Part shown: in pieces, positions 1 to 10,788 of the stretch
Layout of the letters: each line of letters begins with the position of its first letter
Numbering within the stretch: the first letter of the stretch is position 1
Origin: Anaerolineae bacterium
GTDB taxonomy: Bacteria; Chloroflexota; Anaerolineae; Aggregatilineales; Phototrophicaceae
Assembly (NCBI GenBank): GCA_022843385.1
Contig: JALHNT010000028.1
Coordinates: forward strand, 38,110 to 102,109
Direction of reading: 5' to 3'
Length of the DNA: 64,000 nucleotides
Made by a program: the position numbers and the translations under genes
The notes under the pieces: model-generated
Databases searched by the model: none
Seen by the model: the letters and a program-made list of their open reading frames with translations, nothing else
Told to the model about the DNA's origin: nothing

Positions 1-640
1 TGACCAGCCGGATGCTGCTCATCTCCGGGTCGGTCAGCAGCTTGCGCACGTTGTCCAGCGTATCGAACAGAGTTTGCACCTGACCGAAGGCATCTTCTTC
101 CGGCACGGCGTCGCCGCGTCGCATCAGCCGGCTGATGGGGCGGATGACCTTGCTCACGCCGCGCGTCAACGTCAGGATGCGCTCGAACCACCAGCGGGTG
201 ACATCCGGCAGACTGAGCAGCCGCAGCGTTTCGGCGGTGGGGGCGGCATCCACCACCAGCACATCGAACTCGTTTTCCTTGACGTACTTGTTGATCCACA
301 GCAGGTGCGCCCCTTCTTCCAGGCCGGGCAGGATGGTGACTTCTTCGGCCACCACATCTTCCACGCCCTGTTTACTGAAGAGCGCTACCATGTACTTCTG
401 GAACAAGCCCCAGTATTTATCCATCGAGTAGCGGGCATCGACTTCCTGCGCCCACAGATTGGGGTAGATTTCGACCGGTTCCGGGCCGATTTCTTTTTCG
501 AGCGAGTCGCCCAGGCTGTGGGCGGTATCGGTGCTGATGACGATGGTCTTCAAACCCATCTCGGCGCAGCGCAGGGCAGTCGCGGCGGAGATGCTGGTCT
601 TACCGACGCCGCCTTTACCGGTATGGACGATGATACGCAT
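1..640 (-). CDS. ArsA/GET3-family ATPase, 3'-truncated by window edge
   Basis: Only the N-terminal 213 residues are inside the window; the frame starts at ATG 640 and runs off the left edge. Residues 8-16 (GKGGVGKTS) form the deviant Walker A loop of the MinD/ParA/ArsA class. STDTAHSLGD at 36-45 matches the switch I region of ArsA/Get3 proteins (DPAHS-like). A later VVDAAPTAETLRLL matches their switch II (DTAPTGHTLRLL). The family couples ATP hydrolysis to anion export or to handling of membrane or cofactor-bound proteins. In phototrophic and related bacteria many members are not arsenic proteins, and no ars genes are seen here. The exact role is therefore open. A TATAAT hexamer lies upstream on the minus strand at 669-674, with no good -35. 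Confidence 0.85.
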   Translation of the reverse strand, partial: MRIIVHTGKGGVGKTSISAATALRCAEMGLKTIVISTDTAHSLGDSLEKEIGPEPVEIYPNLWAQEVDARYSMDKYWGLFQKYMVALFSKQGVEDVVAEEVTILPGLEEGAHLLWINKYVKENEFDVLVVDAAPTAETLRLLSLPDVTRWWFERILTLTRGVSKVIRPISRLMRRGDAVPEEDAFGQVQTLFDTLDNVRKLLTDPEMSSIRLV

Positions 641-679
641 GTGACATCCTTCACGATCTCTTGATTGCATTATACACGA

Positions 680-698
680 AAGGGGGTGTATCCCCCTT
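680..698. repeat. Short stem-loop upstream of the ArsA-type gene
   Basis: AAGGGGG and CCCCCTT pair around the 5-nt loop TGTAT. The stem lies in the 515-bp gap between the divergent ArsA-type gene and the parA-like gene. It directly precedes the possible minus-strand -10 at 669-674. Only GTCTTT follows on the plus strand, so a terminator reading is weak. Apart from this stem I see nothing clear in 641-1155. Confidence 0.4.
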
Positions 699-1155
699 GT
701 CTTTAATATACGTATCATGAAGGTGAAAAGTGGCGGGAGAGGCAAATTGTCGGCCGGATAGGCGATTGATGCGCTGGTTGAACAAGAGGGAGACTGCGCA
801 CTTCAGTTCGCGCCAAGATATTTTCTGGAAACGAAAACATCCGACAGTCTTGCCGGATGTCCACTTCACATTCTGTCAGGTGGGCCTTCTCGGACACAAC
901 TCGAACATCGAATCCTCTCCGTAAATACCCTCGAATTCACGTATACTATCGCGTTCCCTCAGAACGACAAACTGAAACGACTCTCGACTGAGTTGGCTTT
1001 TCGGTAGGACGAGAGAGGACTTAGCTCCCTCGACCCACCTTGAAGTATCGCTGCGGAGGGTCAGCTGTACTCCCATGTGCCAGTCTACCATGACTGGTGG
1101 GAACCGTGACTTTCCTGGCGGTCTCGCTTTGTTGTCGTGAACCGGAGGAAATGCT

Positions 1156-1980
1156 GTGCATCCAACATTCGTCTTCACCAACCACAAAGGCGGCGTCGGC
1201 AAATCGACATCCGCCACCAATGCGGCATTCGGCATCGCTGGAATGCTGCGTCGCGCTGGGGCTCCAAATGCCCGAGTGCTGTTGATCGACACTGACAGTC
1301 AGGCACATGCCACCCTGGTCACCACCGGGAGAAAGGACTATGGCGCAGACGACAGTCTTTACACCGTCCTGATGGCAGACCGCCAGAATGCTCCCCAGAC
1401 CCTGCTCAACTGCATTGTGCAGTCCACCTGGGATGAGAACCTGCATGTGCTGCCCGCCTCCCCCATGCTGGAAGGCGCGGAGCGCGAATTGATGGGTGTC
1501 GCTGGCGCACCGTATCGCCTGGCTGATCCTCTGAGCCGTATCCTCAATCGTTATGCCGCCATCGTGATTGATACTCGCCCATCCTTCTCCCTCATGACCG
1601 AGATGGGATTGATCGCCGCAACTGATGCGATTGTGCCTGTCGAACCGCGCTATCTGGAAACGGTCGGGTTGATGAGTGTCATCGGCAAGATCAACGACAT
1701 CCGCGAGGGCTGGCGACAGCCTAATTTGCGTGTCAGCGGCATTCTGGTCACGAAGATGAACATGCGCATTCGAGGTCACAATCACCTGCTGGACGAACTC
1801 AAAGGTCACAGCGTTTTGGGGAAGCTGCTGCTGGGTGTGGTTCCTGCCAATGAGGCGGTGTCGTATGCCCACCAGAACCATCAGAGCCTGTTCCACTACG
1901 ATCCAAAAGCGCCTGCCAGCAAAGCCTATGCCCAGTTCGTGGGCAAGCTGGTGCAGCGCATCACCCAAGGTGGTGCCTGA
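1156..1980 (+). CDS. ParA-like partition/regulatory ATPase
   Basis: The start is GTG 1156, chosen because GGAGG at 1144-1148 sits at normal distance and the protein then begins directly with the P-loop strand. KGGVGKST at residues 11-18 is the deviant Walker A with the signature lysine. LLIDTDSQAHAT and AAIVIDTRPSF are the following ParA-type strands with their Mg-binding aspartates. At 274 aa it has normal length for a plasmid-type ParA without an N-terminal DNA-binding extension. Its stop overlaps the start of the ParB-like gene (TGATG at 1978-1982), so the two are translationally coupled. ParA/ParB pairs segregate plasmids or chromosomes. With the replication-like gene downstream, this pair looks like the backbone of an integrated plasmid or conjugative element. 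That origin is inference. Confidence 0.88.
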   Translation: MHPTFVFTNHKGGVGKSTSATNAAFGIAGMLRRAGAPNARVLLIDTDSQAHATLVTTGRKDYGADDSLYTVLMADRQNAPQTLLNCIVQSTWDENLHVLPASPMLEGAERELMGVAGAPYRLADPLSRILNRYAAIVIDTRPSFSLMTEMGLIAATDAIVPVEPRYLETVGLMSVIGKINDIREGWRQPNLRVSGILVTKMNMRIRGHNHLLDELKGHSVLGKLLLGVVPANEAVSYAHQNHQSLFHYDPKAPASKAYAQFVGKLVQRITQGGA

Positions 1981-3176
1981 TGCCAGCGAAAAACCAGACA
2001 CAGCGGATTGATGAACTCCTGGGCAGTGTGACCGAAGATCTGCTGCTCGGCAATCCACAGCAGTTCGAGGACAAGAGCATCCGGGTCGAACGGCTGCTGC
2101 TGGAGATGGTGCGACCTGATCCGGTGCAACCGCGACGGGTACTGCCCGAGCCGCTGCACATCGCTTTCCACCAGAACCGGATGACACCGACGCAAGCGCT
2201 GCGCGAGTTGGTGATGCTGGTGCAGGTGGCAGCTCGGCAGCGAGGACGACCCTTCCGCGATGTGCTGGAACTGCTACCGAACCCGGATGAGGAAAGTGAG
2301 ACACAACAGGGAGTGCCGTTGTCGCCAGAAGAGGTCCTGCTGCGGGATCTGGTCAATCTGGCGGTGACGATCCGCGATGATGGGCAGGTCAACCCGCTGA
2401 CGGTGGTGGATGTGTCGCAAGGGGTAAGCCTGCAATTTCGGATCGAGACCGGTGAGCGACGCTACTGGGCGAGCTGGCTGCTGCGTGATTTCATGGCAGG
2501 CTACAGTGGCGACGGGATGATCCCCTGCCTGGTGATCCCGACTGAGCGTTCGTCAGTGTTCCGACAGGCGAAGGAGAACACCGCCCGGAGTGGGCTATCG
2601 GCGATAGCGATGGCGCGGCAGGCGGCTCTGTTGTTATTGACCGTACATGGCTATCCGATCCCGGACACTCCAGTGACGAATGACTTCTACCGGCAGGCGT
2701 TGGATCTGGATCTCCGCAGCAAGCGCGAGTACACCGAAACCGTCCTCAGCGCGATGGGCGGGATTAACAAATCACAATTCAGTCGTTTCAAATCATTGCT
2801 CCAACTCAGTGATGAAGCGATAGAGCTGGCTGATCGGCATTCGATTGAAGAATACAGACTTCGATATGTGACGGTACTCCTGTCCGACTATCATGCTGAA
2901 ATCGTCCGCCAAATCATTGACTTCAATCTGAGCAGCAAACAAATCAAGGAGTTATGTGAGAGCGATGGAGAGGACATCAAGGCAGACGATTCGGCGAGCG
3001 AAATACCCCAGCAGGCGATCAGGATGGCGAAGGCAACCAAATCGATCAGCTTAACCTCAGCTCAGGATTTTGCTCGCGCACTGATCCAACAGGAAGGTGA
3101 TGCGGCAATTGCTCGTATTCGGTTACAAGCGCTTCGTAGGCTAATCGTGGAAGCAGAAGACTTATTGGGTACATGA
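1980..3176 (+). CDS. ParB/RepB-like partition protein
   Basis: 398 aa. The ParB N-domain is recognisable. GERRY at about residue 158 is the box II motif, which carries the CTP/DNA-contact arginines. ENTARSGLSAIAMARQ follows about 40 residues later and matches the EN-x-R-x2-LS-x-IE-x-A helix. A helix-turn-helix segment follows (KREYTETVLSAMGGINKSQFSRF). The N-terminal ~110 residues before the ParB fold are longer than in chromosomal ParB proteins. The C-terminal ~100 residues show no clear domain. The start codon overlaps the parA stop. ParB proteins bind a centromere (parS) and load onto DNA; a perfect 18-bp palindrome just after the gene (3183-3200) is one possible site. Confidence 0.82.
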   Translation: MPAKNQTQRIDELLGSVTEDLLLGNPQQFEDKSIRVERLLLEMVRPDPVQPRRVLPEPLHIAFHQNRMTPTQALRELVMLVQVAARQRGRPFRDVLELLPNPDEESETQQGVPLSPEEVLLRDLVNLAVTIRDDGQVNPLTVVDVSQGVSLQFRIETGERRYWASWLLRDFMAGYSGDGMIPCLVIPTERSSVFRQAKENTARSGLSAIAMARQAALLLLTVHGYPIPDTPVTNDFYRQALDLDLRSKREYTETVLSAMGGINKSQFSRFKSLLQLSDEAIELADRHSIEEYRLRYVTVLLSDYHAEIVRQIIDFNLSSKQIKELCESDGEDIKADDSASEIPQQAIRMAKATKSISLTSAQDFARALIQQEGDAAIARIRLQALRRLIVEAEDLLGT

Positions 3177-3182
3177 TAAATA

Positions 3183-3200
3183 GGTTGCCGCGCGGCAACC
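3183..3200. repeat. Perfect 18-bp palindrome after the ParB-like gene
   Basis: GGTTGCCGCGCGGCAACC is fully self-complementary and begins 7 bases after the ParB-like stop. Only TTTA follows, so a Rho-independent terminator would be weak. A centromere (parS-like) site or the hairpin of a short terminator are both possible. It does not match the common TGTTNCACGTGAAACA parS consensus. Confidence 0.5.
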
Positions 3201-3250
3201 TTTAGGAGTGAGATATGATCAGAAGTCGCAGTCCGCCCTAAGAAACGAAT

Positions 3251-3323
3251 GCCCACCGACTGAAACAGCAGGTGGGCGGGGGACAACAGACGATACATTG
3301 CAGTGTGGTAACTTCAATGTATC
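3251..3323. repeat. Two inverted repeats upstream of the replication-like gene
   Basis: GCCCACC (3251-3257) pairs with GGTGGGC (3271-3277). GATACATTG (3292-3300) pairs with CAATGTATC (3315-3323), a perfect 9-bp stem with a 14-nt centre. They fill the leader between the ParB-like gene and the start at 3409. The second repeat has the size of a dimeric repressor or initiator binding site. Autoregulation of the Rep-like gene is a possible but unproven role. Confidence 0.4.
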
Positions 3324-3408
3324 ACAACCCCCGTCTCCCTGCAACTGCATCCAACACTTTTGTCGCGTTCAACACTCGACCTGTATTCGACTTTGCCTGG
3401 AGATGATC

Positions 3409-4314
3409 ATGGACAACGTTATGGTGACTCAACAACATGCTCCCTCAACCGACTGGCTGGGGCTGCTGCAAACGCTGGTGCGCCTGCTCCAGCGACCCGA
3501 TATTCGCTCGGTGCCAGCTCTGATCGGCAAGCTGCTGACCGACCCCTGCGCTGCCCAGATGTGCCTCAGACTGCTCTACTGGCTGCCTCGCGCCAAAAAA
3601 GCGGGCGGTTGGGTCTACAAATCGGCTCGTGACTGGAATGCTGAGTGCAACCTCTCCCCGGCTCAGATCAAGCGGGTTCACAGTCGCGGTTACCTGGAGC
3701 AGGTCGGCTTCGTCCGGCAGATGCTCAAAGCCAACGGCAGCCCGACCACCCACTACCGGCTGAACGAGCCGGTGTTCCTGGCGCGGCTGGCTGAGTTCCT
3801 TGACCTGACGCCAGAACAGATCACCCGACTGGTCGGGCAGAATGCGCCGGTTGCCGAGGTGAAACCCACCCCGTCCATCGGGTCAGTTGCGCCAACCTCA
3901 TCTGGCGAAAACCGCCCTGCTCAAATGGCGCAAACCGCCGCGACCCTAACAAGTATTACAATACAAGATTCCCAACACGAAATACGACATGAGCAACAAC
4001 ACCCAGCGGTTGTGGTGGTTGAGGCTGACACAGACCGGGACTGTGAGATCAGGCTGCTGGATGAGCTGCGGCAGATGGGCATCTTGCCAGATCAGGGCCG
4101 GCAGTTGATGGCAGCCTACGGGTCCGAGCGAGTGCTGGTGGTACTGCGGCAGGCACAGAATCAGGCACGGCTGAACCCGGCTGGTTACCTGATCCGAGCC
4201 CTACGCGACAATTGGCAGTTCGAGCAACCGAGCTACAACCGCCGTCAGACTGAGCCGGAGCGCGATGCCAGCACCTACATCACCGGTAAGTATGCTGAGT
4301 TCATCCAGTGGTGA
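3409..4314 (+). CDS. Plasmid replication-like / winged-helix protein
   Basis: I place the start at ATG 3409, which has a CTGGAG ribosome site six bases upstream; an open frame extends back to 3208 but has protein-unlike composition. The 301-aa product has a winged-helix-like N-terminal region (about residues 30-115, including KSARDWNAECNLSPAQIKRV). A low-complexity linker follows (about 130-200). The C-terminal helical module contains NPAGYLIRALRDNW, a motif I associate with C-termini of replication-initiation-type proteins. I do not recognise a named family with certainty. Its place after parA-parB supports a role in replication or its control on a mobile replicon. It could also be a phage- or ICE-type DNA-binding protein. 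The ISAs1 element has inserted about 260 bp downstream. Confidence 0.55.
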   Translation: MDNVMVTQQHAPSTDWLGLLQTLVRLLQRPDIRSVPALIGKLLTDPCAAQMCLRLLYWLPRAKKAGGWVYKSARDWNAECNLSPAQIKRVHSRGYLEQVGFVRQMLKANGSPTTHYRLNEPVFLARLAEFLDLTPEQITRLVGQNAPVAEVKPTPSIGSVAPTSSGENRPAQMAQTAATLTSITIQDSQHEIRHEQQHPAVVVVEADTDRDCEIRLLDELRQMGILPDQGRQLMAAYGSERVLVVLRQAQNQARLNPAGYLIRALRDNWQFEQPSYNRRQTEPERDASTYITGKYAEFIQW

Positions 4315-4575
4315 GTAGAGAGATGGCGCTGAAGCTGACCGACTATGTCAGATACATGCGCAGCCTGTTGCACTATCCCTGATTAGCGTTCCAAACCTAC
4401 AAAGAATATCCAGCCAAAAAGCGATGTGTATGGCAACAACGAAGCTCGTTATGACCTGTTGTCGGAGGCAAAAATGTCATTCGAATGATCAACGATTCTT
4501 GTCTGCCGCATCGTATTGACCAAGCAGGATGTTGTTTTCATATGGGATAATGATGCGATTGGTGGGAGTATGATA

Positions 4576-5866
4576 CAGGGCTTTTGCAAAGTCATTAGAA
4601 GAGGAGTTGGAAGGCGGCATGGTAATGAAGAGCAAAATAACGACGAGCGTCGGGTAGATAACGGAAGGATGTCTGACGTAACAGACCAATGGCAAGATTG
4701 TTGATGCTGGCTAACAGGCGTTGCCGTTTGGGATGGCGAATGGAGCAGGCATCTTCAGCAAAGGTGACATCGCGGACATAGTGGAGACGATTTTCGATGT
4801 GCCAGTGCTGGCGGATCAGATGCAATAAGCGCTCGGGAGAGCCAGTCTGAGCGCTGAGGCTGGTGACACCGAACACGACTTCATAGGTGAGTTTGCCGGT
4901 TCGATGATGGTGAACAACGCGCTGGAGACGAAAGACCTGCTCCAGATGCGGCCAATCGAGGTAATCATTCAGTTGAGAACTGGCCGTCAGGTAGCGATAT
5001 TCGGTGCGTCCATGACCGTGATCCATCGTTTGAGCCGCGGTTTCAGGCAAGCGCACCGGACTATGACCCGGACTGACCGGGGCAGGCATGAACACATCCG
5101 CAATGGCGCGACGCATCGTCGGATGGTTGTCTTTGACCGGGAAGAGGTAGTCGCCACCGGCATCGACAATCTGTTCACACAACTTGCGCTGGGTGAACAT
5201 GGCATCACCCGTCACCACACAACAGTGCAAATCCACCGCTTCGAGCAACCGTGGAGTGGCCGTGATTTCATTGGCTTTGTCTTCGACTTCAAGCTGCATC
5301 AAGACGACACCGCGTTCGGGGACATACGCGGCCAACAGATAGGTTCCCCGGGTTTCTCCAGGGGGAATGGTTCCGCGCAGCACCTTACCGTCCAACGTGA
5401 TGCACCACTCCTCATCGCCTCTAGCCTGAGCGAAAAAAGCACCTACGGTCTGGTCAAACGCTTCAGCATCCAACACATCCAACACCCGGTCATAGGTGGT
5501 TTGATGCGGCAGTCGTGAGCGACCGATGTTGAGTAAACGAAGCAGCGTGTCTTCCCGCAAACGCGCCCATTCTGCCATCCCTTTCATCTCATCCTCACCG
5601 CCCATTTTGGATAGAATCAACAGCGTCAGCAGATCAACCAATTGATACCGTTTCCCCCGGGCCTTTCGGGGGTCATGCAACCTGCTCAAACAGCTGCGCA
5701 AACTTTCAATCGAGAAGAATGATGACCTTTCGGACGGTATCACTGGGTTATTGGGTGTAGTATCAGACATGAGGGCGACTCCTCGGCTAGGTTTGTTTTT
5801 GGCAATTCAACCCTAATCCGATTGTCGTCCTGTTGCCACTCTGTTCCCAACTTTGCAAAAGCCCTG
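4576..5866 (-). mobile_element. Complete ISAs1-family insertion sequence
   Basis: The element is 1291 bp and bounded by perfect 17-bp terminal inverted repeats: CAGGGCTTTTGCAAAGT at 4576-4592 and its complement ACTTTGCAAAAGCCCTG at 5850-5866. It holds a single intact transposase gene on the minus strand, whose stop codon lies three bases inside the left repeat. Size, one-gene layout and CAGGG tips fit ISAs1. The family normally duplicates 8-10 bp of target, but the flanks (GTATGATA on the left, GGATTTGA on the right) do not match. Either the duplication was lost or the outer DNA recombined. The element separates the plasmid-like module from sugar locus 1. Confidence 0.9.
4595..5770 (-). CDS. 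ISAs1-family DDE transposase
   Basis: 391 aa and apparently intact. A DUF4338-like/H-repeat N-terminal region (LRSCLSRLHDPRKARGKRY, DLLTLLILSKMGGEDEM) precedes an RNase H-like catalytic core. The probable catalytic triad is D127 in TLDGKVLRG, D189 in VVTGDAMFTQ and E326 in QHWHIENRLHYVRD. The conserved YLFPVKDNHPT lies between the second Asp and the Glu. Length is normal for ISAs1 (about 350-400 aa). The enzyme cuts and rejoins the element ends found at 4576 and 5866. Nothing suggests inactivation, so the copy may still be mobile. Confidence 0.93.
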   Translation of the reverse strand: MSDTTPNNPVIPSERSSFFSIESLRSCLSRLHDPRKARGKRYQLVDLLTLLILSKMGGEDEMKGMAEWARLREDTLLRLLNIGRSRLPHQTTYDRVLDVLDAEAFDQTVGAFFAQARGDEEWCITLDGKVLRGTIPPGETRGTYLLAAYVPERGVVLMQLEVEDKANEITATPRLLEAVDLHCCVVTGDAMFTQRKLCEQIVDAGGDYLFPVKDNHPTMRRAIADVFMPAPVSPGHSPVRLPETAAQTMDHGHGRTEYRYLTASSQLNDYLDWPHLEQVFRLQRVVHHHRTGKLTYEVVFGVTSLSAQTGSPERLLHLIRQHWHIENRLHYVRDVTFAEDACSIRHPKRQRLLASINNLAIGLLRQTSFRYLPDARRYFALHYHAAFQLLF

Positions 5867-5884
5867 GGATTTGACCCCTCATAT

Positions 5885-5913
5885 TTGACAGGTCAGTGGG
5901 ACACGCTATACTC
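5885..5913 (+). promoter_or_regulatory. Sigma70-type promoter of the LacI gene and sugar locus 1
   Basis: TTGACA at 5885-5890 and TATACT at 5908-5913 are separated by exactly 17 bp. This is close to the consensus for a vegetative sigma factor. Transcription would start near 5920, about 70 bases before the LacI-family start codon. It lies 18 bp outside the right end of the ISAs1 element, so the insertion spared it. Confidence 0.75.
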
Positions 5914-5921
5914 GCTGATAG

Positions 5922-5947
5922 CGTTACCGGTAGCGTTACCGGATACG
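5922..5947. promoter_or_regulatory. Tandem LacI-type operators at the transcription start
   Basis: Two overlapping 14-bp near-palindromes, CGTTACCGGTAGCG (5922-5935) and CGTTACCGGATACG (5934-5947), each have the central CG typical of LacI/GalR operators. They share the 11-mer AGCGTTACCGG as a direct repeat 12 bp apart. They cover the expected transcription start and early transcribed region of the promoter just upstream. Autorepression by the LacI-family protein encoded next is the likely function. Confidence 0.65.
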
Positions 5948-5991
5948 AATAAACGATTTTTAACGACACATTTTTAAGGTGTTTTGTCTTG

Positions 5992-7059
5992 ATGGCATCG
6001 TCTTCATCATCCGATGCGCTCACCATTGCCGACATCGCCCGGTTGGCACAGGTATCGGTGTCCACCGTATCGCGCATTCTGAACGGCAAGCCGGACGTGG
6101 CCGAGGCGACCCGCCAGCGGGTGCTGGAGGTGATGGAGCGCACCGGCTATACCCCCCACAGTGGTGCCCAACAATTGGCCGGTGGCAAGAGCAGCGTCAT
6201 CACGCTCCTCTTCCCGATGGATCATGCCGAGTTCACCCAGTTTGAGCTGGACTTCTTCATCGGCGCAGCCTCGGCTGTCAGCAAGCACCATTACTTCTTC
6301 AACCTGATGACCGAGCCGATGGAAGCAGCCGACCTGCTCAACCTGTATCGCAGCGGGCGCACCGATGGCGTGATCCTGATGCAGATCCGCCTGGATGACT
6401 GGCGTCCGGCACTGCTGCACGAAAATGGCTGCCCCTTCGTCATGATCGGGCGTTGCGCCGAAAATGACGGCTACAGTTACATCGACATGGATTTCGAACG
6501 AGCCATGTTCATGGCTTTCGAGAACCTGGTCGAACTGGGTCACCAGCAGATCGGCTTTCTGGGTCGTCCCGGCTGGATGCGGACGGCGCAGTTCGGCCCG
6601 GCCGCGCGGCTGTGGGCGGGTTATCAACGCGCCTGCGCCCAGTTCAACCTGCCGCTGCATTACCGCGAGGTCGAGCAACTGACAGTGCAGGATGGCTATA
6701 CCGCCACCCTGGAGCTGCTGGATGAGCAGCCCGGCCTGACCGCTTTTGCCACCGTTCACGGGGCCAGCGCCAATGGGGTCATCCGGGCGCTGCGGGAGCG
6801 GGGCCGGAAAGTTCCCCGCGATTGCTCGGTGATCGCGCTGGCAACCAACAAGATCGCCCAGTTAGTCACCCCACCCCTGACCCACATCAACTTCCCCAGC
6901 GACGCGATAGGCTTCCAGGCCGCGCAAATGCTGGTGCGGCTGCTGAACACCCGTGCCGATCCGGTGGAACAGGTGTTGCTGGAACCGACCCTGACGCTGC
7001 GGGATAGCACCGCTGTCCCACCGGATCATCCGCTATTCACCATGCGCCAAACAGGTTAA
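5992..7059 (+). CDS. LacI/GalR-family transcriptional regulator
   Basis: 355 aa from ATG 5992; a TTG three bases earlier is less likely, and AAGGT at 5976-5980 is the best ribosome site. Residues about 11-32 (TIADIARLAQVSVSTVSRIL) form the classic LacI helix-turn-helix. The hinge helix segment is AQQLAGGKSSVITLL. A periplasmic-binding-protein-like sensor domain follows, ending in QVLLEPTLTLRDST. The gene heads the operon for a GH31 glycosidase and an Rbs-type importer; its stop is two bases before the GH31 start. It therefore most likely senses the imported sugar, or a product of it, and represses the operon from the operators at 5922-5947. The inducer cannot be read from sequence. Confidence 0.93.
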   Translation: MASSSSSDALTIADIARLAQVSVSTVSRILNGKPDVAEATRQRVLEVMERTGYTPHSGAQQLAGGKSSVITLLFPMDHAEFTQFELDFFIGAASAVSKHHYFFNLMTEPMEAADLLNLYRSGRTDGVILMQIRLDDWRPALLHENGCPFVMIGRCAENDGYSYIDMDFERAMFMAFENLVELGHQQIGFLGRPGWMRTAQFGPAARLWAGYQRACAQFNLPLHYREVEQLTVQDGYTATLELLDEQPGLTAFATVHGASANGVIRALRERGRKVPRDCSVIALATNKIAQLVTPPLTHINFPSDAIGFQAAQMLVRLLNTRADPVEQVLLEPTLTLRDSTAVPPDHPLFTMRQTG

Positions 7060-7061
7060 TC

Positions 7062-9527
<2,466 letters not shown>

Positions 9528-9607
9528 TGTAGGTATCTCTGCGGGCATAGACCCGCCGGTACACGTGAGTATTTTTCGATAATGCTGCTTTTGCAAGGAG
9601 CCTGAAC

Positions 9608-10705
9608 ATGAAGAATAAGCAACTTTCGCGCCGCGCACTCCTCAAGCTGATGGCCGCCATGACCGGATGTCTGGCGATCAGCCCCATCCTGAAGCTGGGC
9701 GCACAGGAAGCCACTCCCGAACCGGGCATGGTGGCGACAGCAGCCGATGTGGCGCTGACGGAAGAGGAGATCGAACAGATCAAGGGTATGGGCATTTCGA
9801 TGGCCTTCGGCGTCAACCACCGCACCGATGACTTCATCAACCTGACAATCCAGGGGGCAGAAGAAACGGCCGCCGCCTATGGCATCAACCTGATCGTCAA
9901 CGAGGCCAACTTCGATGCCTCGGTGCAGTTGGCGCAGGTCGAGTCCTTCATCCAGCAGGGCGTCAGCGGCATCTTCCTGATTGCGGTGGATGGCGATACG
10001 CTGTCGTCGGCGGTGCTGCAAGCCAATGAAGCCGAGATTCCGGTGGTGGTCATCGGTGGGCCGCCGGCAGAGGGTCAACTGCTGACTTTGATGAACTCTA
10101 CCAGCTATGAAGGCTGCTTCGACTCGTGCAAGTTCCTGCTGGACACCTTCGACGAACCCGGCGAGATCGGCGTGATCCACATCCCGCTGGCACTCAGCAC
10201 CATCGTAGACCGCGAGAATGGCACCCGCGACGCCATCAGCGAAGCTGGTTGGGAACTGGTGGCCTTCCAGCCGGTCCTGAGCCAGGATGAAGCGCTGGCC
10301 GCCGCCGAGAATATGATCCAGGCCAACCCGAACCTGAAGGCGATCTTCGCCACCTGGAGCCTGGCGGTCAACGGAGCGCTGGCCGCGATCCAGTCCTCCG
10401 GTCTCGACATCAAGCTCTCCGGTTATGATGCCGAAAAGGCCGGTTTCCAGCAGTTAGAAGACCAGGCGACCGGTGCCAGCCCGGAAATCATCCTTTCGCT
10501 GGCGGGGCAGCAGGCGTTGGTGCAGGGCAAGGCCGGCATTGATGCCTTCTGCAAGCACGCGCTGGGGCAGGAAGTCGCGCCCGATCTGCTGGTGCCGACC
10601 ATCCTGGTGACGGGAGAGGATTACCGCGAAAAGTGGGACGAACTCTACCCTGGCATCACCGCGCCCTGGGCCGAAGCGGATGTTACCGCCACGCCCAGTT
10701 CGTAG
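9608..10705 (+). CDS. Sugar ABC transporter substrate-binding protein (RbsB-like)
   Basis: 365 aa. The N-terminus has a twin-arginine motif (SRRALLK, residues 7-13), a hydrophobic stretch and a cysteine at 21 after MTG. Export by Tat with possible lipid anchoring is therefore plausible. The mature part is a type I periplasmic binding domain (Peripla_BP_4): residues with LAQVESFIQQGVSGIFLIAV and later FATWSLAVNGALAAIQSSG are typical of ribose/xylose-binding proteins. AAGGAG at about 9595 is the ribosome site. It is followed by the matching ATPase and two permeases of a CUT2-type importer. A stem-loop directly after the gene (10721-10747) may raise its relative expression. Confidence 0.9.
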   Translation: MKNKQLSRRALLKLMAAMTGCLAISPILKLGAQEATPEPGMVATAADVALTEEEIEQIKGMGISMAFGVNHRTDDFINLTIQGAEETAAAYGINLIVNEANFDASVQLAQVESFIQQGVSGIFLIAVDGDTLSSAVLQANEAEIPVVVIGGPPAEGQLLTLMNSTSYEGCFDSCKFLLDTFDEPGEIGVIHIPLALSTIVDRENGTRDAISEAGWELVAFQPVLSQDEALAAAENMIQANPNLKAIFATWSLAVNGALAAIQSSGLDIKLSGYDAEKAGFQQLEDQATGASPEIILSLAGQQALVQGKAGIDAFCKHALGQEVAPDLLVPTILVTGEDYREKWDELYPGITAPWAEADVTATPSS

Positions 10706-10720
10706 ACAGGATTTCTTTCG

Positions 10721-10747
10721 AGTGGGGGCTGCGCGCCAGTCCCCACT
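10721..10747 (+). repeat. Stem-loop after binding-protein gene, locus 1
   Basis: AGTGGGG-G-CTG pairs with CAG-T-CCCCACT around CGCGC. It begins 15 bases after the binding-protein stop and ends about 40 bases before the ATPase start. No long T run follows, so partial termination or protection of the upstream mRNA is more likely than full termination. Comparable stems follow the other three binding-protein genes in this window. Confidence 0.55.
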
Positions 10748-10788
10748 TTCCCAAGCGCCCTCCCTGATTTTGAACGGTTGTGAAACCG

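Noticed and set aside
1021..2304. Long minus-strand frame opposite the parA and parB genes
   Set aside because: It is antisense to two clear families and has low-complexity, shadow-type composition with no recognisable domain.
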